A stretch of 63,331 nt of DNA from positions 1 through 63,331 of the forward strand of contig CALCUE010000010.1 in assembly GCA_937906945.1 (NCBI GenBank), written 5' to 3'. Position numbers and translations under genes: made by a program. Below, piece by piece: positions 48,319-56,752 of this stretch. This stretch comes from an uncultured Clostridia bacterium (lineage in GTDB: Bacteria > Bacillota > Clostridia > Oscillospirales > Ruminococcaceae). The notes beneath the pieces are model-generated. The model saw only the letters and a list, made by a program, of their open reading frames with translations. It made no database searches and was not told the DNA's origin. How positions within the stretch are numbered: the first letter of the stretch is position 1; every line of letters starts with the position of its first letter.

Positions 48319-49577
48319 TGGTAAAAGTGATTACATACGGAACTTATGACCTTCTCCATTACGGCCATATCCGGCTTTTGGAGCGGGCAAAAGCACTCGG
48401 CGATTATCTGATCGTCGGCGTGACTTCCGACGACTACGACAAGACCCGGGGAAAGATCAACAACCAGCAGTCTTTGATGGAACGGATCGCCGCGGTCAAA
48501 GCCACCGGCCTTGCCGATGAGATCATTGTTGAGGAATACACCGGTCAGAAGATCGACGACATCAAAAAATATCAGGTGGATATTTTTACGGTGGGTTCCG
48601 ACTGGGTCGGAAAATTCGACTATCTGAACGAATACTGCAAAGTCGTCTATCTTCCGCGGACGGAGGGTGTTTCCAGTACGGAGCTTCGGGCGGAAAACGG
48701 GAAACTGCGGATCGGTGTTCTCGGCAATATGAGTTATAGAGATAAATTCATCGAAGAACTGCAGTACGTAAACGGCGCCCAGCTCTGCGAGGGAGACGGG
48801 ATCACCGAAGAAATGGACGCCGTCTATGTGGCGTCCCTTCCGGAGCATCATTATGAGGATGTCAAAGCGGCTCTTCTGGCCGGGAAACACGTCATCTGCC
48901 AGTCGCCGATCGCGACGAAGAAAAGCCAGTGCGAGGAGCTTCTGAGACTGGCAAAGGAAAAAGGACTGGTCCTTTTCGACGGGATCAAAACGGCTTATAT
49001 GACGGCGTATCAGCGCCTGTTGCTGCTGATTAAAAGCGGCGCGATCGGGGACGTGGTCTCGGTCGACACGACCTGTACCAGCCTAAAGATCAAGACCGAT
49101 CTGTCCGGACGGCAGAACACCATTTGCGGTTGGGGTCCGACGGCGCTGCTTCCGATTTTTCAGATCCTCGGGACCGATTATAAAGAAAAGCGGATGGTAT
49201 CCCATTTGCTGAGCGAGGAACTGAAATTCGACGGTTTCACCAAAATTGATTTTACCTATGAGCACGCGGTGGCTTCGATCAAAGTGGCGAAAGCCGCCAA
49301 AGCGGAAGGCGAACTCATCGTTACGGGGACAAAGGGGTACGTCTGGGTGCCGGCCCCCTGGTGGAAGACGGACTATTTCGAGATCCGGTATGAAAATCCG
49401 TTGGAGAATAAAAAATATTTCTATCAGCTTGACGGCATCGGCATCCGCTATGAGATCGTGGAGTTCATCAAGGCGATCCACTGCGGCGGGGAAAATCTTT
49501 GCCTCAGCGGGGAAGTCAGCGCCGCTATCGCGAAAGCAATGGAAGATTTCTATAACGGTCAATACGTGGAAATTTAA
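48318..49577 (+). CDS. Fusion of TagD-type cytidylyltransferase and Gfo/Idh/MocA oxidoreductase
   Basis: This 419-residue protein has two domains. Residues 1 to about 130 are a glycerol-3-phosphate cytidylyltransferase-like domain: TYGTYDLLHYGHIRLLERAK with the HxGH motif and YLPRTEGVSSTELR, as in TagD. Residues about 135-419 are a Gfo/Idh/MocA-type oxidoreductase, starting IGVLGNMSYRDKF and containing GKHVICQSPIATKKSQCEE with the lysine typical of the family. It could reduce or oxidise an alcohol phosphate and then load it onto CTP. Coupled by TGATG to an aminotransferase and near LicD, it probably makes a CDP-activated alcohol or amino-alcohol. The substrate is unknown. Confidence 0.85.
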   Translation: MVKVITYGTYDLLHYGHIRLLERAKALGDYLIVGVTSDDYDKTRGKINNQQSLMERIAAVKATGLADEIIVEEYTGQKIDDIKKYQVDIFTVGSDWVGKFDYLNEYCKVVYLPRTEGVSSTELRAENGKLRIGVLGNMSYRDKFIEELQYVNGAQLCEGDGITEEMDAVYVASLPEHHYEDVKAALLAGKHVICQSPIATKKSQCEELLRLAKEKGLVLFDGIKTAYMTAYQRLLLLIKSGAIGDVVSVDTTCTSLKIKTDLSGRQNTICGWGPTALLPIFQILGTDYKEKRMVSHLLSEELKFDGFTKIDFTYEHAVASIKVAKAAKAEGELIVTGTKGYVWVPAPWWKTDYFEIRYENPLENKKYFYQLDGIGIRYEIVEFIKAIHCGGENLCLSGEVSAAIAKAMEDFYNGQYVEI

Positions 49578-49607
49578 CAAATCATTCGGGGAAGGCGGAT
49601 AGACAGA

Positions 49608-50873
49608 ATGGATAATTTTGCAGGAAAACGGCTTTTGATCCTCGGCGGCGCCACGCAGTCGAAAAAAGTGGTCACAGCGGCCAAAGAGATGGGCGTTCAC
49701 TCCATCGTACTGGATATCAATAAAGATGCTCCGGCCAAAGAGGGCGCGGACGAATGTGTGGAAATGAGCCTTATGGACTATGACGCCATTCTGGAGTGGT
49801 GCCGTCGGAATCCAGTGGACGGGATCATCAATATTTCCGTGGATTTCGCGCAGAAGACGTTTCAGTTCCTTTGCGAAAAGTTGGGGCTTCCCTGTTTCGG
49901 AAACGCGGAGATCGTACGGGCGCTGACGGATAAGACGGTGTTTAAGAAGCTCTGTCAGGAAAACGGGTTGGACGTCATTCCGGAATATACGGAAGAAGAT
50001 ATCCGGGCCGACAGGGCGGAGTATCCGCTTTTTGTCAAACCGGCGGAGGGAAGCGGCTCCCGGGGCGTCTGCGTCTGTCAGACGAAGGAAGAAGCACTGG
50101 CGGCTGTTTCGGAAGATAAAGAGATCTCCCGGAACGGAAAAGTCATCATCGAAAAATATATGGGCGACAAGCCGGATTTTATGGTGGCGTACGTCTTTAT
50201 TGACGGGAAAGCCTATATTCAGAGAACGGCGGACCGCTATCACGGAAGACCGGAAGATGGGTTGGAGAATGTAGGAGCGCTGGCCGTTTCTCCTTCGATC
50301 TATACGGATCTTTATATCCCGGAGATCCACGAAAAATTCGTAAATATGGTAAAAAATCTGGGTATGGTTACGGGAACGGTCTTTTTCCAGGCCTTTGTGG
50401 ACGGCGATACCATCCGGTTCTATGATCCGGCGATCCGTCTTCCCGGCGCCAGCTTTGAAAATATTCTGAAGGCGGCCACCGGTCTTGACGTGGTCAAAAT
50501 GTTCGTCGAGTATGCCCTGAGCGGGAAAGTGACCGGCTTTGACCCGGAAAAACTGGAGAAAGCCTATGAACTGGACGGAAAATACGGCGCGATCGCGTTC
50601 CCGATGGTGCGGCCCGGAAAAATCGAATCGGTTTTGGGATTGGAAGAGATTCTTGCCGATCCCCGAGTTCTTTCTTCGACCTATCGGCACGGAGAGGGCG
50701 ATACGGTGAAAAAGACCGGCGACGTGACGCAGCGGTTCGGAGAATTTGACGTATTGGCGGACTCCAAAGAAGAACTCAAAGATATTTTGAAAAAAATTCA
50801 GGACACGTTGGTCGTTTTGGACGAAAACGGAGAGGATCTGGTCATTTCGAAACCGGATCTGGAACAGATCTGA
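49608..50873 (+). CDS. ATP-grasp carboxylate-amine ligase-like protein
   Basis: The 421-residue protein has a Rossmann-like pre-domain (KRLLILGGATQSKKVVTAA), then an ATP-grasp domain with LFVKPAEGSGSRGV (ATP lysine and glycine loop), IEKYMGD and the metal-binding RFYDPAIRLPG. It resembles carbamoyl-phosphate-synthase/PurK-like ligases used for amino-acid or peptide decoration. It follows the CDP-activation genes and may attach an amino acid to a sugar uronate or to the amino-alcohol; this is inference. Confidence 0.85.
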   Translation: MDNFAGKRLLILGGATQSKKVVTAAKEMGVHSIVLDINKDAPAKEGADECVEMSLMDYDAILEWCRRNPVDGIINISVDFAQKTFQFLCEKLGLPCFGNAEIVRALTDKTVFKKLCQENGLDVIPEYTEEDIRADRAEYPLFVKPAEGSGSRGVCVCQTKEEALAAVSEDKEISRNGKVIIEKYMGDKPDFMVAYVFIDGKAYIQRTADRYHGRPEDGLENVGALAVSPSIYTDLYIPEIHEKFVNMVKNLGMVTGTVFFQAFVDGDTIRFYDPAIRLPGASFENILKAATGLDVVKMFVEYALSGKVTGFDPEKLEKAYELDGKYGAIAFPMVRPGKIESVLGLEEILADPRVLSSTYRHGEGDTVKKTGDVTQRFGEFDVLADSKEELKDILKKIQDTLVVLDENGEDLVISKPDLEQI

Positions 50874-50889
50874 CAGGAAGGGAATTGTG

Positions 50890-51933
50890 ATGGAAGGATC
50901 TTTGAAAAACGTGAAAAAGAATTTCGATTCCATGGACCTTGTAAAATTTATTTTAAGTCTGTTCATCGTGGCGCTTCACGCGGACGCTCTTCTGGATTTC
51001 AGCCCGCTTCTGAACCGGTTCGTTTGCGGAGGAGTGGCAAGACTGGCGGTGCCTCTGTTTTTCCTCACTTCCGCTTTTTTCTATTTCCGGAAAGAGCAAA
51101 CGGCGGAATCGGTCAAAAGGTACTGTACCCGGCTTGGGATCCTTTATCTTTGCTGGTTTATTGTTTCTCTGCCAAAAACGATTTTCGACCGGTTCATTTG
51201 CAGTGATAAGCCTTTTGGGGAAACTTTGTTCCGTTTTATCCGTTCGTTCTTCGTCACTTCAACGTTCAGCGGTTCCTGGTTCCTTGTTTCCTGCGTTTTT
51301 TGCGCGATCCTTTTTTACTGGCTGAAAAAACTTCCAAAGCGGCAGGAAAAAACCGTAACGGTCGTCCTTTCCGTCATCGTCTATCTTTTCTGCGTTTTTA
51401 CAAGCGCTTACGGAAAACTGATCGAGCCGCTCGGGCTTCAGAAGGCATATTCGGTCTATCTTCTCTTTTTGGCCAATCCTTATAACAATCTTTTTGTGGG
51501 AATCCCCTATTTTGCGCTCGGAAAATATTTCGCGGAGCATGAGGTGAAAAATCAGAAAAGAAACCTTTTGGGCTTTCTTTTTACGCTGCTTCTGCTCTTT
51601 GCGGAGATCGCGCTCACTTCCCGTTTTCAGCTTGTCAAAGCGACGGATTGTTATCTGATGCTGCTTCCGTGCGCCTGTTTCCTGTTTCCGCTGATCAGGG
51701 ACTGGAACGTGGAATTGAAACAGGCGAAAACCCTGAGGGCGGCTTCCACGATCATTTTCTTTTCCCACTTTTTGTGGCTTTTCGCGGCGGAGATTCTGGA
51801 GTGGCTTTTCAAGATCACCATTCCGTATTTCGGGAAATTCCTTTTTGCTGTGGTGGGCGCTTTTTTAACGGTCTTTGTGATCCTGAAGCTGCAAAACAAA
51901 AAAGGTTTCCGCTGGCTTCGGAATTTTTACTGA
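50890..51933 (+). CDS. Acyltransferase family 3 (OafA/YrhL-like) membrane protein
   Basis: The 347-residue protein has about ten helices and the family 3 acyltransferase N-terminus: DLVKFILSLFIVALHADAL with the catalytic His, then GGVARLAVPLFFLTSAFFYF. It should O-acetylate the surface polysaccharide. It is the last gene of the long operon: a promoter for the next gene lies 16 bases after its stop. The ATG at the better spacing from AGGAAGGG was used instead of the GTG three bases earlier. Confidence 0.9.
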   Translation: MEGSLKNVKKNFDSMDLVKFILSLFIVALHADALLDFSPLLNRFVCGGVARLAVPLFFLTSAFFYFRKEQTAESVKRYCTRLGILYLCWFIVSLPKTIFDRFICSDKPFGETLFRFIRSFFVTSTFSGSWFLVSCVFCAILFYWLKKLPKRQEKTVTVVLSVIVYLFCVFTSAYGKLIEPLGLQKAYSVYLLFLANPYNNLFVGIPYFALGKYFAEHEVKNQKRNLLGFLFTLLLLFAEIALTSRFQLVKATDCYLMLLPCACFLFPLIRDWNVELKQAKTLRAASTIIFFSHFLWLFAAEILEWLFKITIPYFGKFLFAVVGAFLTVFVILKLQNKKGFRWLRNFY

Positions 51934-51948
51934 TTTTCCCGGTTTTCC

Positions 51949-51977
51949 TTGACAAAACGGAACGGATATGCTATTTT
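51949..51977 (+). promoter_or_regulatory. Promoter of the SLC13/ATP-grasp/APC unit
   Basis: Consensus -35 TTGACA (51949-51954), 17-base spacer, -10 TATTTT (51972-51977) with extended TGC. No terminator is visible between the acyltransferase and this promoter, so read-through is possible. Confidence 0.75.
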
Positions 51978-52018
51978 AAGGGTCTTATTTAAAACCTTTT
52001 GAGGAGGGATCAACAAAA

Positions 52019-53287
52019 ATGGAAACAGCCGTTCTATCGCTGATCATTTTTGCTGTCTGTATCGTTCTGTTCGTTTGGGACAGGCTTCCCATGGCGACGA
52101 CCGCCATCCTCGGCTGTGTGGCCATGGTCATTTGCGGCGTCTGCGATTTCAAGACCGCATTTGGGCAATTCGCTTCGAGCACGGTGGTGCTCACCATCGG
52201 CGTCATGGTGATCGGCGCGGCGATCTCGGAAACGGGTCTGGCCGCGACGATCGGCAGCTGGATCATTGAAAAAGCGCATGGTTCCGAGACAAAATTGCTG
52301 ATCGGCGCCTATCTGGTCTCGGCAGGAATGTCCATGTTCCTGACCAATTCGGCGGTGCTCGCCGTTTTCATTCCGATCATTATGGGCCTTTCCGCGGGCA
52401 ATGCTCAAATCAAGGCTAAAAATCTGATCATGCCCATTGCCATCGGCTGTGTTATCGGCGGAGCGTCCACACTGGTCGGTTCGACCCAGCAGATGACGGC
52501 ACAGGGACTTTTGGAAGAAGCCGGCGAACGGCTTTTTCATACTTTCGATTTTACCCCGGTCGGCGGCGTTTTGATTTTTGTAGGACTGATCTACTGCCTG
52601 ACGGTCGGGAAAAAGCTGGGAGAGAGGATCTGGGGACAAAGGGAAGGATCCTCTGAATATGAGGAGAAAAGCACGGCAAAAGGCGGCAGCCGGACAAAAC
52701 AGATTCTTGTGGCCGCGATTTTTGCTTTAACCATCGTTTTCTATATCACGGAATGGCTTCCGCTGGCGATCACCAGTACGTCGGCGGCGCTTCTTTGCAT
52801 CGTGACCGGATGCATCGACCAGAAAAAGGCCATCGCAAAGGTCAACTGGAACATTGTCGGGCGTTTGGCCGGATGCCTCGGTATCGCGAAAGCGCTGGAA
52901 GTGGCCGGCGGAACGGAATTGATCGCCGACGGCTTCGGCAAGCTGATGGGAACCGCCGTCAGCCCCTATCTGCTGTTCTGTATCCTCGTTCTGCTGGTGC
53001 AGGTGACCAGTGAATTTATCTCCAACTCGACGGCGATCCTGATCGTTTTTCCCATTCTTCTGGCGATCGCGCCGTCCATGGGACTCAACACCTATGCGTA
53101 TGCGCTTGGGATCACACTGGCGTCCGGTGTGGCGCTGAGCTGTCCGCTGGCAAGCTCGACGCTCGGAATGTCCATGGTGGTCGGCTACCGGTTCAACGAT
53201 TATTTCAAGTATAGTTTTGTGTTGGACGTTATCAGCTACCTGATCATCATTGTTTCGGTGCCGCTGATCTACGGGCTTACAGTATGA
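52019..53287 (+). CDS. SLC13/DASS-family permease
   Basis: The 422-residue protein has about 11-12 helices in two repeats with the divalent anion:sodium symporter signatures. The first SNT-type hairpin is in MFLTNSAVLAVFIPI and the second in FISNSTAILIVFPILLAI. The family imports dicarboxylates, citrate, sulfate or related anions with sodium. It opens a separately promoted unit at the end of the polysaccharide region; a carboxylate substrate for the neighbouring ATP-grasp enzyme is a possible link. Confidence 0.9.
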   Translation: METAVLSLIIFAVCIVLFVWDRLPMATTAILGCVAMVICGVCDFKTAFGQFASSTVVLTIGVMVIGAAISETGLAATIGSWIIEKAHGSETKLLIGAYLVSAGMSMFLTNSAVLAVFIPIIMGLSAGNAQIKAKNLIMPIAIGCVIGGASTLVGSTQQMTAQGLLEEAGERLFHTFDFTPVGGVLIFVGLIYCLTVGKKLGERIWGQREGSSEYEEKSTAKGGSRTKQILVAAIFALTIVFYITEWLPLAITSTSAALLCIVTGCIDQKKAIAKVNWNIVGRLAGCLGIAKALEVAGGTELIADGFGKLMGTAVSPYLLFCILVLLVQVTSEFISNSTAILIVFPILLAIAPSMGLNTYAYALGITLASGVALSCPLASSTLGMSMVVGYRFNDYFKYSFVLDVISYLIIIVSVPLIYGLTV

Positions 53288-53341
53288 TCGGTCAATAAAA
53301 ATTGTTTCGGAAATTACTTTTCTTTTAGGGAGGATAAAAAA

Positions 53342-54400
53342 ATGAGTATTGGCAGTTATGTAAAAAAAACAGCCGGGAAAAGCTTATTTTTGAGCCGGAT
53401 CGTATCCGACGTATCGGGAAACTGGTATTATAACCGATATAAAACGGATAACGACAAGGTTCTGGAAAAATTTGTCCCCCGGGAGAAGAGAGAGGACGCC
53501 TCTTATATGAAGGCGTTAAAAAAAGACCTTCTGCTGGCCAAACTTCGCCATGGGGCCGAGGTGGAAGAATATTTCCGTTATGGATTTGAAAAGCTTTCGG
53601 ATGCGGGACGGCAGGAATATTTGCTTGTTGAAAATTCAGACAGATATTTCAGAGCGGTAGAGGCTTCCGGTGCGAGAAAGCTGTTCCGGGACAAATTTCT
53701 GGCCTATCAGAAATTCGGCGACTACTATAAAAGAGAATTGATCGCCATTCGAAGCGATGACGATTTTCCTGCTTTTGAAAGTTTCGTCCAAAGACATCCG
53801 AGCTACATTGTCAAACCTTTGGCGGAATACGGCGGACACGGGATCTTTAAGGATTCCGTAGAAAGCGGCACGGTGCAGGAAAAGTTTTCTTCTTACCGTT
53901 CTTCTTTAGGGGAATGCGCCGTTGAGGAGCTGGTCATTCAGGATGAAAGAATGGCCAGATTTCATCCGCAATCGGTCAACACGCTTCGGATCGTTACCTA
54001 CTGCAAGGACCATGAGATCCATATCCTTCAGTCCAGCGTCCGTATCGGGGTAGGGGCGTCTGTGGTCGATAACGGCTGCCTTTCGGCCGGGATCGATTAC
54101 GAGACGGGAACGATCATTACCAGGGGCCGAATGGCTCACGTGGCCGGTCTGTACGTTTTCCATCCGGATACCGGGATCCAGATCCTGGGAAATCATATTC
54201 CAGAATGGGATCAGGTAAAGGATCTCATCAACAGACTGCCCTACGTAGTGGAAGAACAGCCGGTCGTCGGCTGGGATCTGGCATTGAGCGAAAAAGGCTG
54301 GGTGGTTATTGAGGCCAATACCCGTCCGGAGGTGCAGATCCTTTCCGGTGAGGGGATCGGTATGCGGAATATTGTGGAACGCAATTTGGGCATCAAATAA
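53342..54400 (+). CDS. Sugar-transfer-associated ATP-grasp protein (second copy)
   Basis: The 352-residue protein shares the layout of the 46.2 kb gene: SYIVKPLAEYGGHGIF, ERMARFHPQSVNTLRIVTY, AGIDYETGTIITRG and VGWDLALSEKGWVVIEANTRP. It is therefore a divergent paralogue, not a recent duplicate. The placement between two transporters (SLC13 upstream, APC downstream) hints that its carboxylate and amine substrates could be the imported compounds. AGGGAGG precedes the ATG. Confidence 0.88.
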   Translation: MSIGSYVKKTAGKSLFLSRIVSDVSGNWYYNRYKTDNDKVLEKFVPREKREDASYMKALKKDLLLAKLRHGAEVEEYFRYGFEKLSDAGRQEYLLVENSDRYFRAVEASGARKLFRDKFLAYQKFGDYYKRELIAIRSDDDFPAFESFVQRHPSYIVKPLAEYGGHGIFKDSVESGTVQEKFSSYRSSLGECAVEELVIQDERMARFHPQSVNTLRIVTYCKDHEIHILQSSVRIGVGASVVDNGCLSAGIDYETGTIITRGRMAHVAGLYVFHPDTGIQILGNHIPEWDQVKDLINRLPYVVEEQPVVGWDLALSEKGWVVIEANTRPEVQILSGEGIGMRNIVERNLGIK

Positions 54401-54412
54401 AGGAGGACCGGT

Positions 54413-55813
54413 ATGGAAGAGAAGAAAGCGCTGAAAAAGAACCTTTCCCCGATCAACGTATGGTCCCTGGCCCTGGGATGTATCATCGGTTGGGGCGCCT
54501 TTGTCATGCCCGGAAATACTTTTCTGGGAAAAGCCGGGCCGCTCGGGACCGCAATCGCCATGGGGATTGCGGCGCTTATCATGATCGTTATTGCCTTCAA
54601 CTATAACTATATGATCAATATGTATCCGGTTGCCGGCGGTGAATTTACTTATACGCAGAAGTCGTTCGGAGAAAAGCACGCGTTTCTTTGCTCCTGGTTT
54701 CTGGGGCTTTCCTATCTCGCGATCGTTCCGCTGAACGGAACGGCACTGGCGCTGATCGGAAGAAATCTCCTCAATAATATTTTTCAATTCGGATTCCATT
54801 ACAACGTGGCGGGATACGACATTTATCTGGGAGAGATCCTTCTTGCGGTAACGGCCCTGATCGTATTCGCGGTGCTGAGTATCCGGGGAGTCAAATTCGC
54901 GGGCGTTTTTCAGACGGCATTGGTCTTCGCGTTGGTTGGCGGTGTCATCATCGTTACTTTGGCGGCGATTTTCAGCCCGTCGGCTTCTTTTAAGAATTTA
55001 ACGCCGGCTTTCTATCCTGGGGACTCGGTGATCGGCGGCGTTCTGGCCGTTGTGGCGGTGGCGCCGTGGGCCTTTGTCGGCTTCGACACGATCCCGCAGG
55101 CCGCAGAGGAATTCAATTTTTCTCCTAAGAAAACAAAGATCATCATGGCCATTTCCATTTTATTCGGAGCGATGGTCTATGTGCTTCTCAACACGGTCAC
55201 GGCGATGGTCATTCCGGAGGGATACGCCACGTGGACGGACTATATAGACGATCTTCCCAATTTGTCGGGTCTTCTTTCTCTTCCCACTTTTTATGCCGCC
55301 GATAAAGTGTTGGGTACTTTTGGTCTGCTGTTTTTGGGAATCGCCGTTTTGGCGGCGATCCTTTCCGGAATTATCGGCTTTTATATGGCGACCAGTCGGC
55401 TTCTCTATTCCATGGCCAACGAAAAAGTCCTGCCGGAATGGTTCGGAAAATTGGATCCCCGTTTTAGCACGCCGAAAAACGCGATCCTTTTTGTTATGGT
55501 CATTGCGCTGATCGCACCGTTCTTCGGCAGAACAGCGCTTGGCTGGATCGTGGATATGTCCTCTTTGGGCGCGGCTATCGGCTATCTGTACACGTCAGCG
55601 GCGGCTGTGAAGCACGCATGGAAAGAAAAAAAGACCGCCATTGTCATAACGGGTCTTTTGGGAACGGTGTTCGGGGTGCTGTTCTGCGTCCTCCTTCTGG
55701 TTCCGATCCCGCTGTTTAATTGTTCGCTGAGCAGAGAATCCTATATCTGTCTTTTGGTATGGATCCTTCTCGGCGCGGTGTTTTATTTCGTTTCCAAAAA
55801 GAAAAATGCGTAA
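54413..55813 (+). CDS. APC-family amino acid permease
   Basis: The 466-residue protein has about 12-13 helices. The first helix carries the APC substrate-binding GWGAFVMPG, followed by AGGEFTYTQKSFGEKHAF and the broken helix 6 region APWAFVGFDTIPQAAEEF. It should import an amino acid or amine. It closes the unit started by the SLC13 gene and is followed by a bidirectional terminator. Confidence 0.92.
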   Translation: MEEKKALKKNLSPINVWSLALGCIIGWGAFVMPGNTFLGKAGPLGTAIAMGIAALIMIVIAFNYNYMINMYPVAGGEFTYTQKSFGEKHAFLCSWFLGLSYLAIVPLNGTALALIGRNLLNNIFQFGFHYNVAGYDIYLGEILLAVTALIVFAVLSIRGVKFAGVFQTALVFALVGGVIIVTLAAIFSPSASFKNLTPAFYPGDSVIGGVLAVVAVAPWAFVGFDTIPQAAEEFNFSPKKTKIIMAISILFGAMVYVLLNTVTAMVIPEGYATWTDYIDDLPNLSGLLSLPTFYAADKVLGTFGLLFLGIAVLAAILSGIIGFYMATSRLLYSMANEKVLPEWFGKLDPRFSTPKNAILFVMVIALIAPFFGRTALGWIVDMSSLGAAIGYLYTSAAAVKHAWKEKKTAIVITGLLGTVFGVLFCVLLLVPIPLFNCSLSRESYICLLVWILLGAVFYFVSKKKNA

Positions 55814-55817
55814 AAAG

Positions 55818-55856
55818 AATCCCCTTTCTCATTTTGAGAAAGGGGATTTGTTTTAT
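55818..55856. terminator. Bidirectional terminator between convergent operons
   Basis: AATCCCCTTTCTC-ATTTT-GAGAAAGGGGATT is a 13-base stem with a T-rich run after it and an A run before it. Confidence 0.9.
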
Positions 55857-55866
55857 TTGGAGCAAG

Positions 55867-56634
55867 TCAGACTTTTACATTATCATAATTAACGTTGTGC
55901 CCGTATTTTTGGGGGATCATATAGTTTTCACTATACAGTTTTTTCAGGTAGGCATCAAAATCTTTTGGTCCATAAAGAATGGCGTCTTCAAAGGCATATT
56001 CATCTCTGCTGTCAAAAAAAGAGCATTTTTTGAAACGGCTTTGAAAATTCCCGTCGCCGGGAACAAAATATTCTTCCGACGTTTTACTTCCCAACAGACG
56101 GATGCTTTGTATCAGCAGGTTGTCCATCCATAAAGCGCATTTCGGAGAAATTTTTGCGAGGAAAGCCCTCTTGGGAGGAGTACGGCGGGCGTTGATATAA
56201 CGGCAACGGAAGCTGTGAAGGATACGCCCCAACTGGAACTGCATTTTTTTGCTGAAAGTGCTTTTTCCGGCGGGAAAAAGCGCAAAAATATCCACCCAAA
56301 GGCCTTTATGGATATTCAGATTTCTTAAAACTTCCTCTTCCATCAAAGTCCCGTTTTTACGGACTTTATAGAAAGGAAACGGAGATTCCGGATCGGTTTT
56401 CGGAGATTGCAAGAAAAAACGGTCATGGTCAATAAATGCGTTCAATTTCTCCGCGTCTTTTGCCAGCATACAGATATCCACGTCGTCATCCCAGGGAATA
56501 AAGCCCTGATGACGGATAGCGCCGAGCATGGTTCCGGAAGAAAGCGTATAGGGAAGATGCTGTTCCCGGCAGACCCGATCGATCTCTTTCAGAATATCCA
56601 GTTCACCAAGTTGGATCTCACGTAATGTGGCCAT
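55867..56634 (-). CDS. LicD-family phosphotransferase (second copy)
   Basis: The 255-residue protein has the LicD core LSSGTMLGAIRHQGFIPWDDDVDICML and, later, GLWVDIFALFPAG. It differs strongly from the 45.4 kb LicD. It lies at the end of a minus-strand operon, 118 bases after the GT2 gene. That gap is AT-rich and holds no clear promoter. It probably transfers a phospho-alcohol to a second glycan or a second position of the same glycan. Confidence 0.92.
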   Translation of the reverse strand: MATLREIQLGELDILKEIDRVCREQHLPYTLSSGTMLGAIRHQGFIPWDDDVDICMLAKDAEKLNAFIDHDRFFLQSPKTDPESPFPFYKVRKNGTLMEEEVLRNLNIHKGLWVDIFALFPAGKSTFSKKMQFQLGRILHSFRCRYINARRTPPKRAFLAKISPKCALWMDNLLIQSIRLLGSKTSEEYFVPGDGNFQSRFKKCSFFDSRDEYAFEDAILYGPKDFDAYLKKLYSENYMIPQKYGHNVNYDNVKV

Positions 56635-56752
56635 AAATGTTTTTTCCTTTCGTCAATAGTAAATGATTTTTACTCTTCAGTCATTAACAGGAATAAGCGA
56701 AGCATTAGGAGAAAAATCATTTACACATAAATATTGAAATACCATATTTTGA

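Noticed and set aside
47245..49577. Phosphonate (2-aminoethylphosphonate, PntC-type) pathway
   Set aside because: The aminotransferase is PhnW-like, but there is no PEP mutase or phosphonopyruvate decarboxylase, and the cytidylyltransferase is TagD-like and fused to an oxidoreductase.
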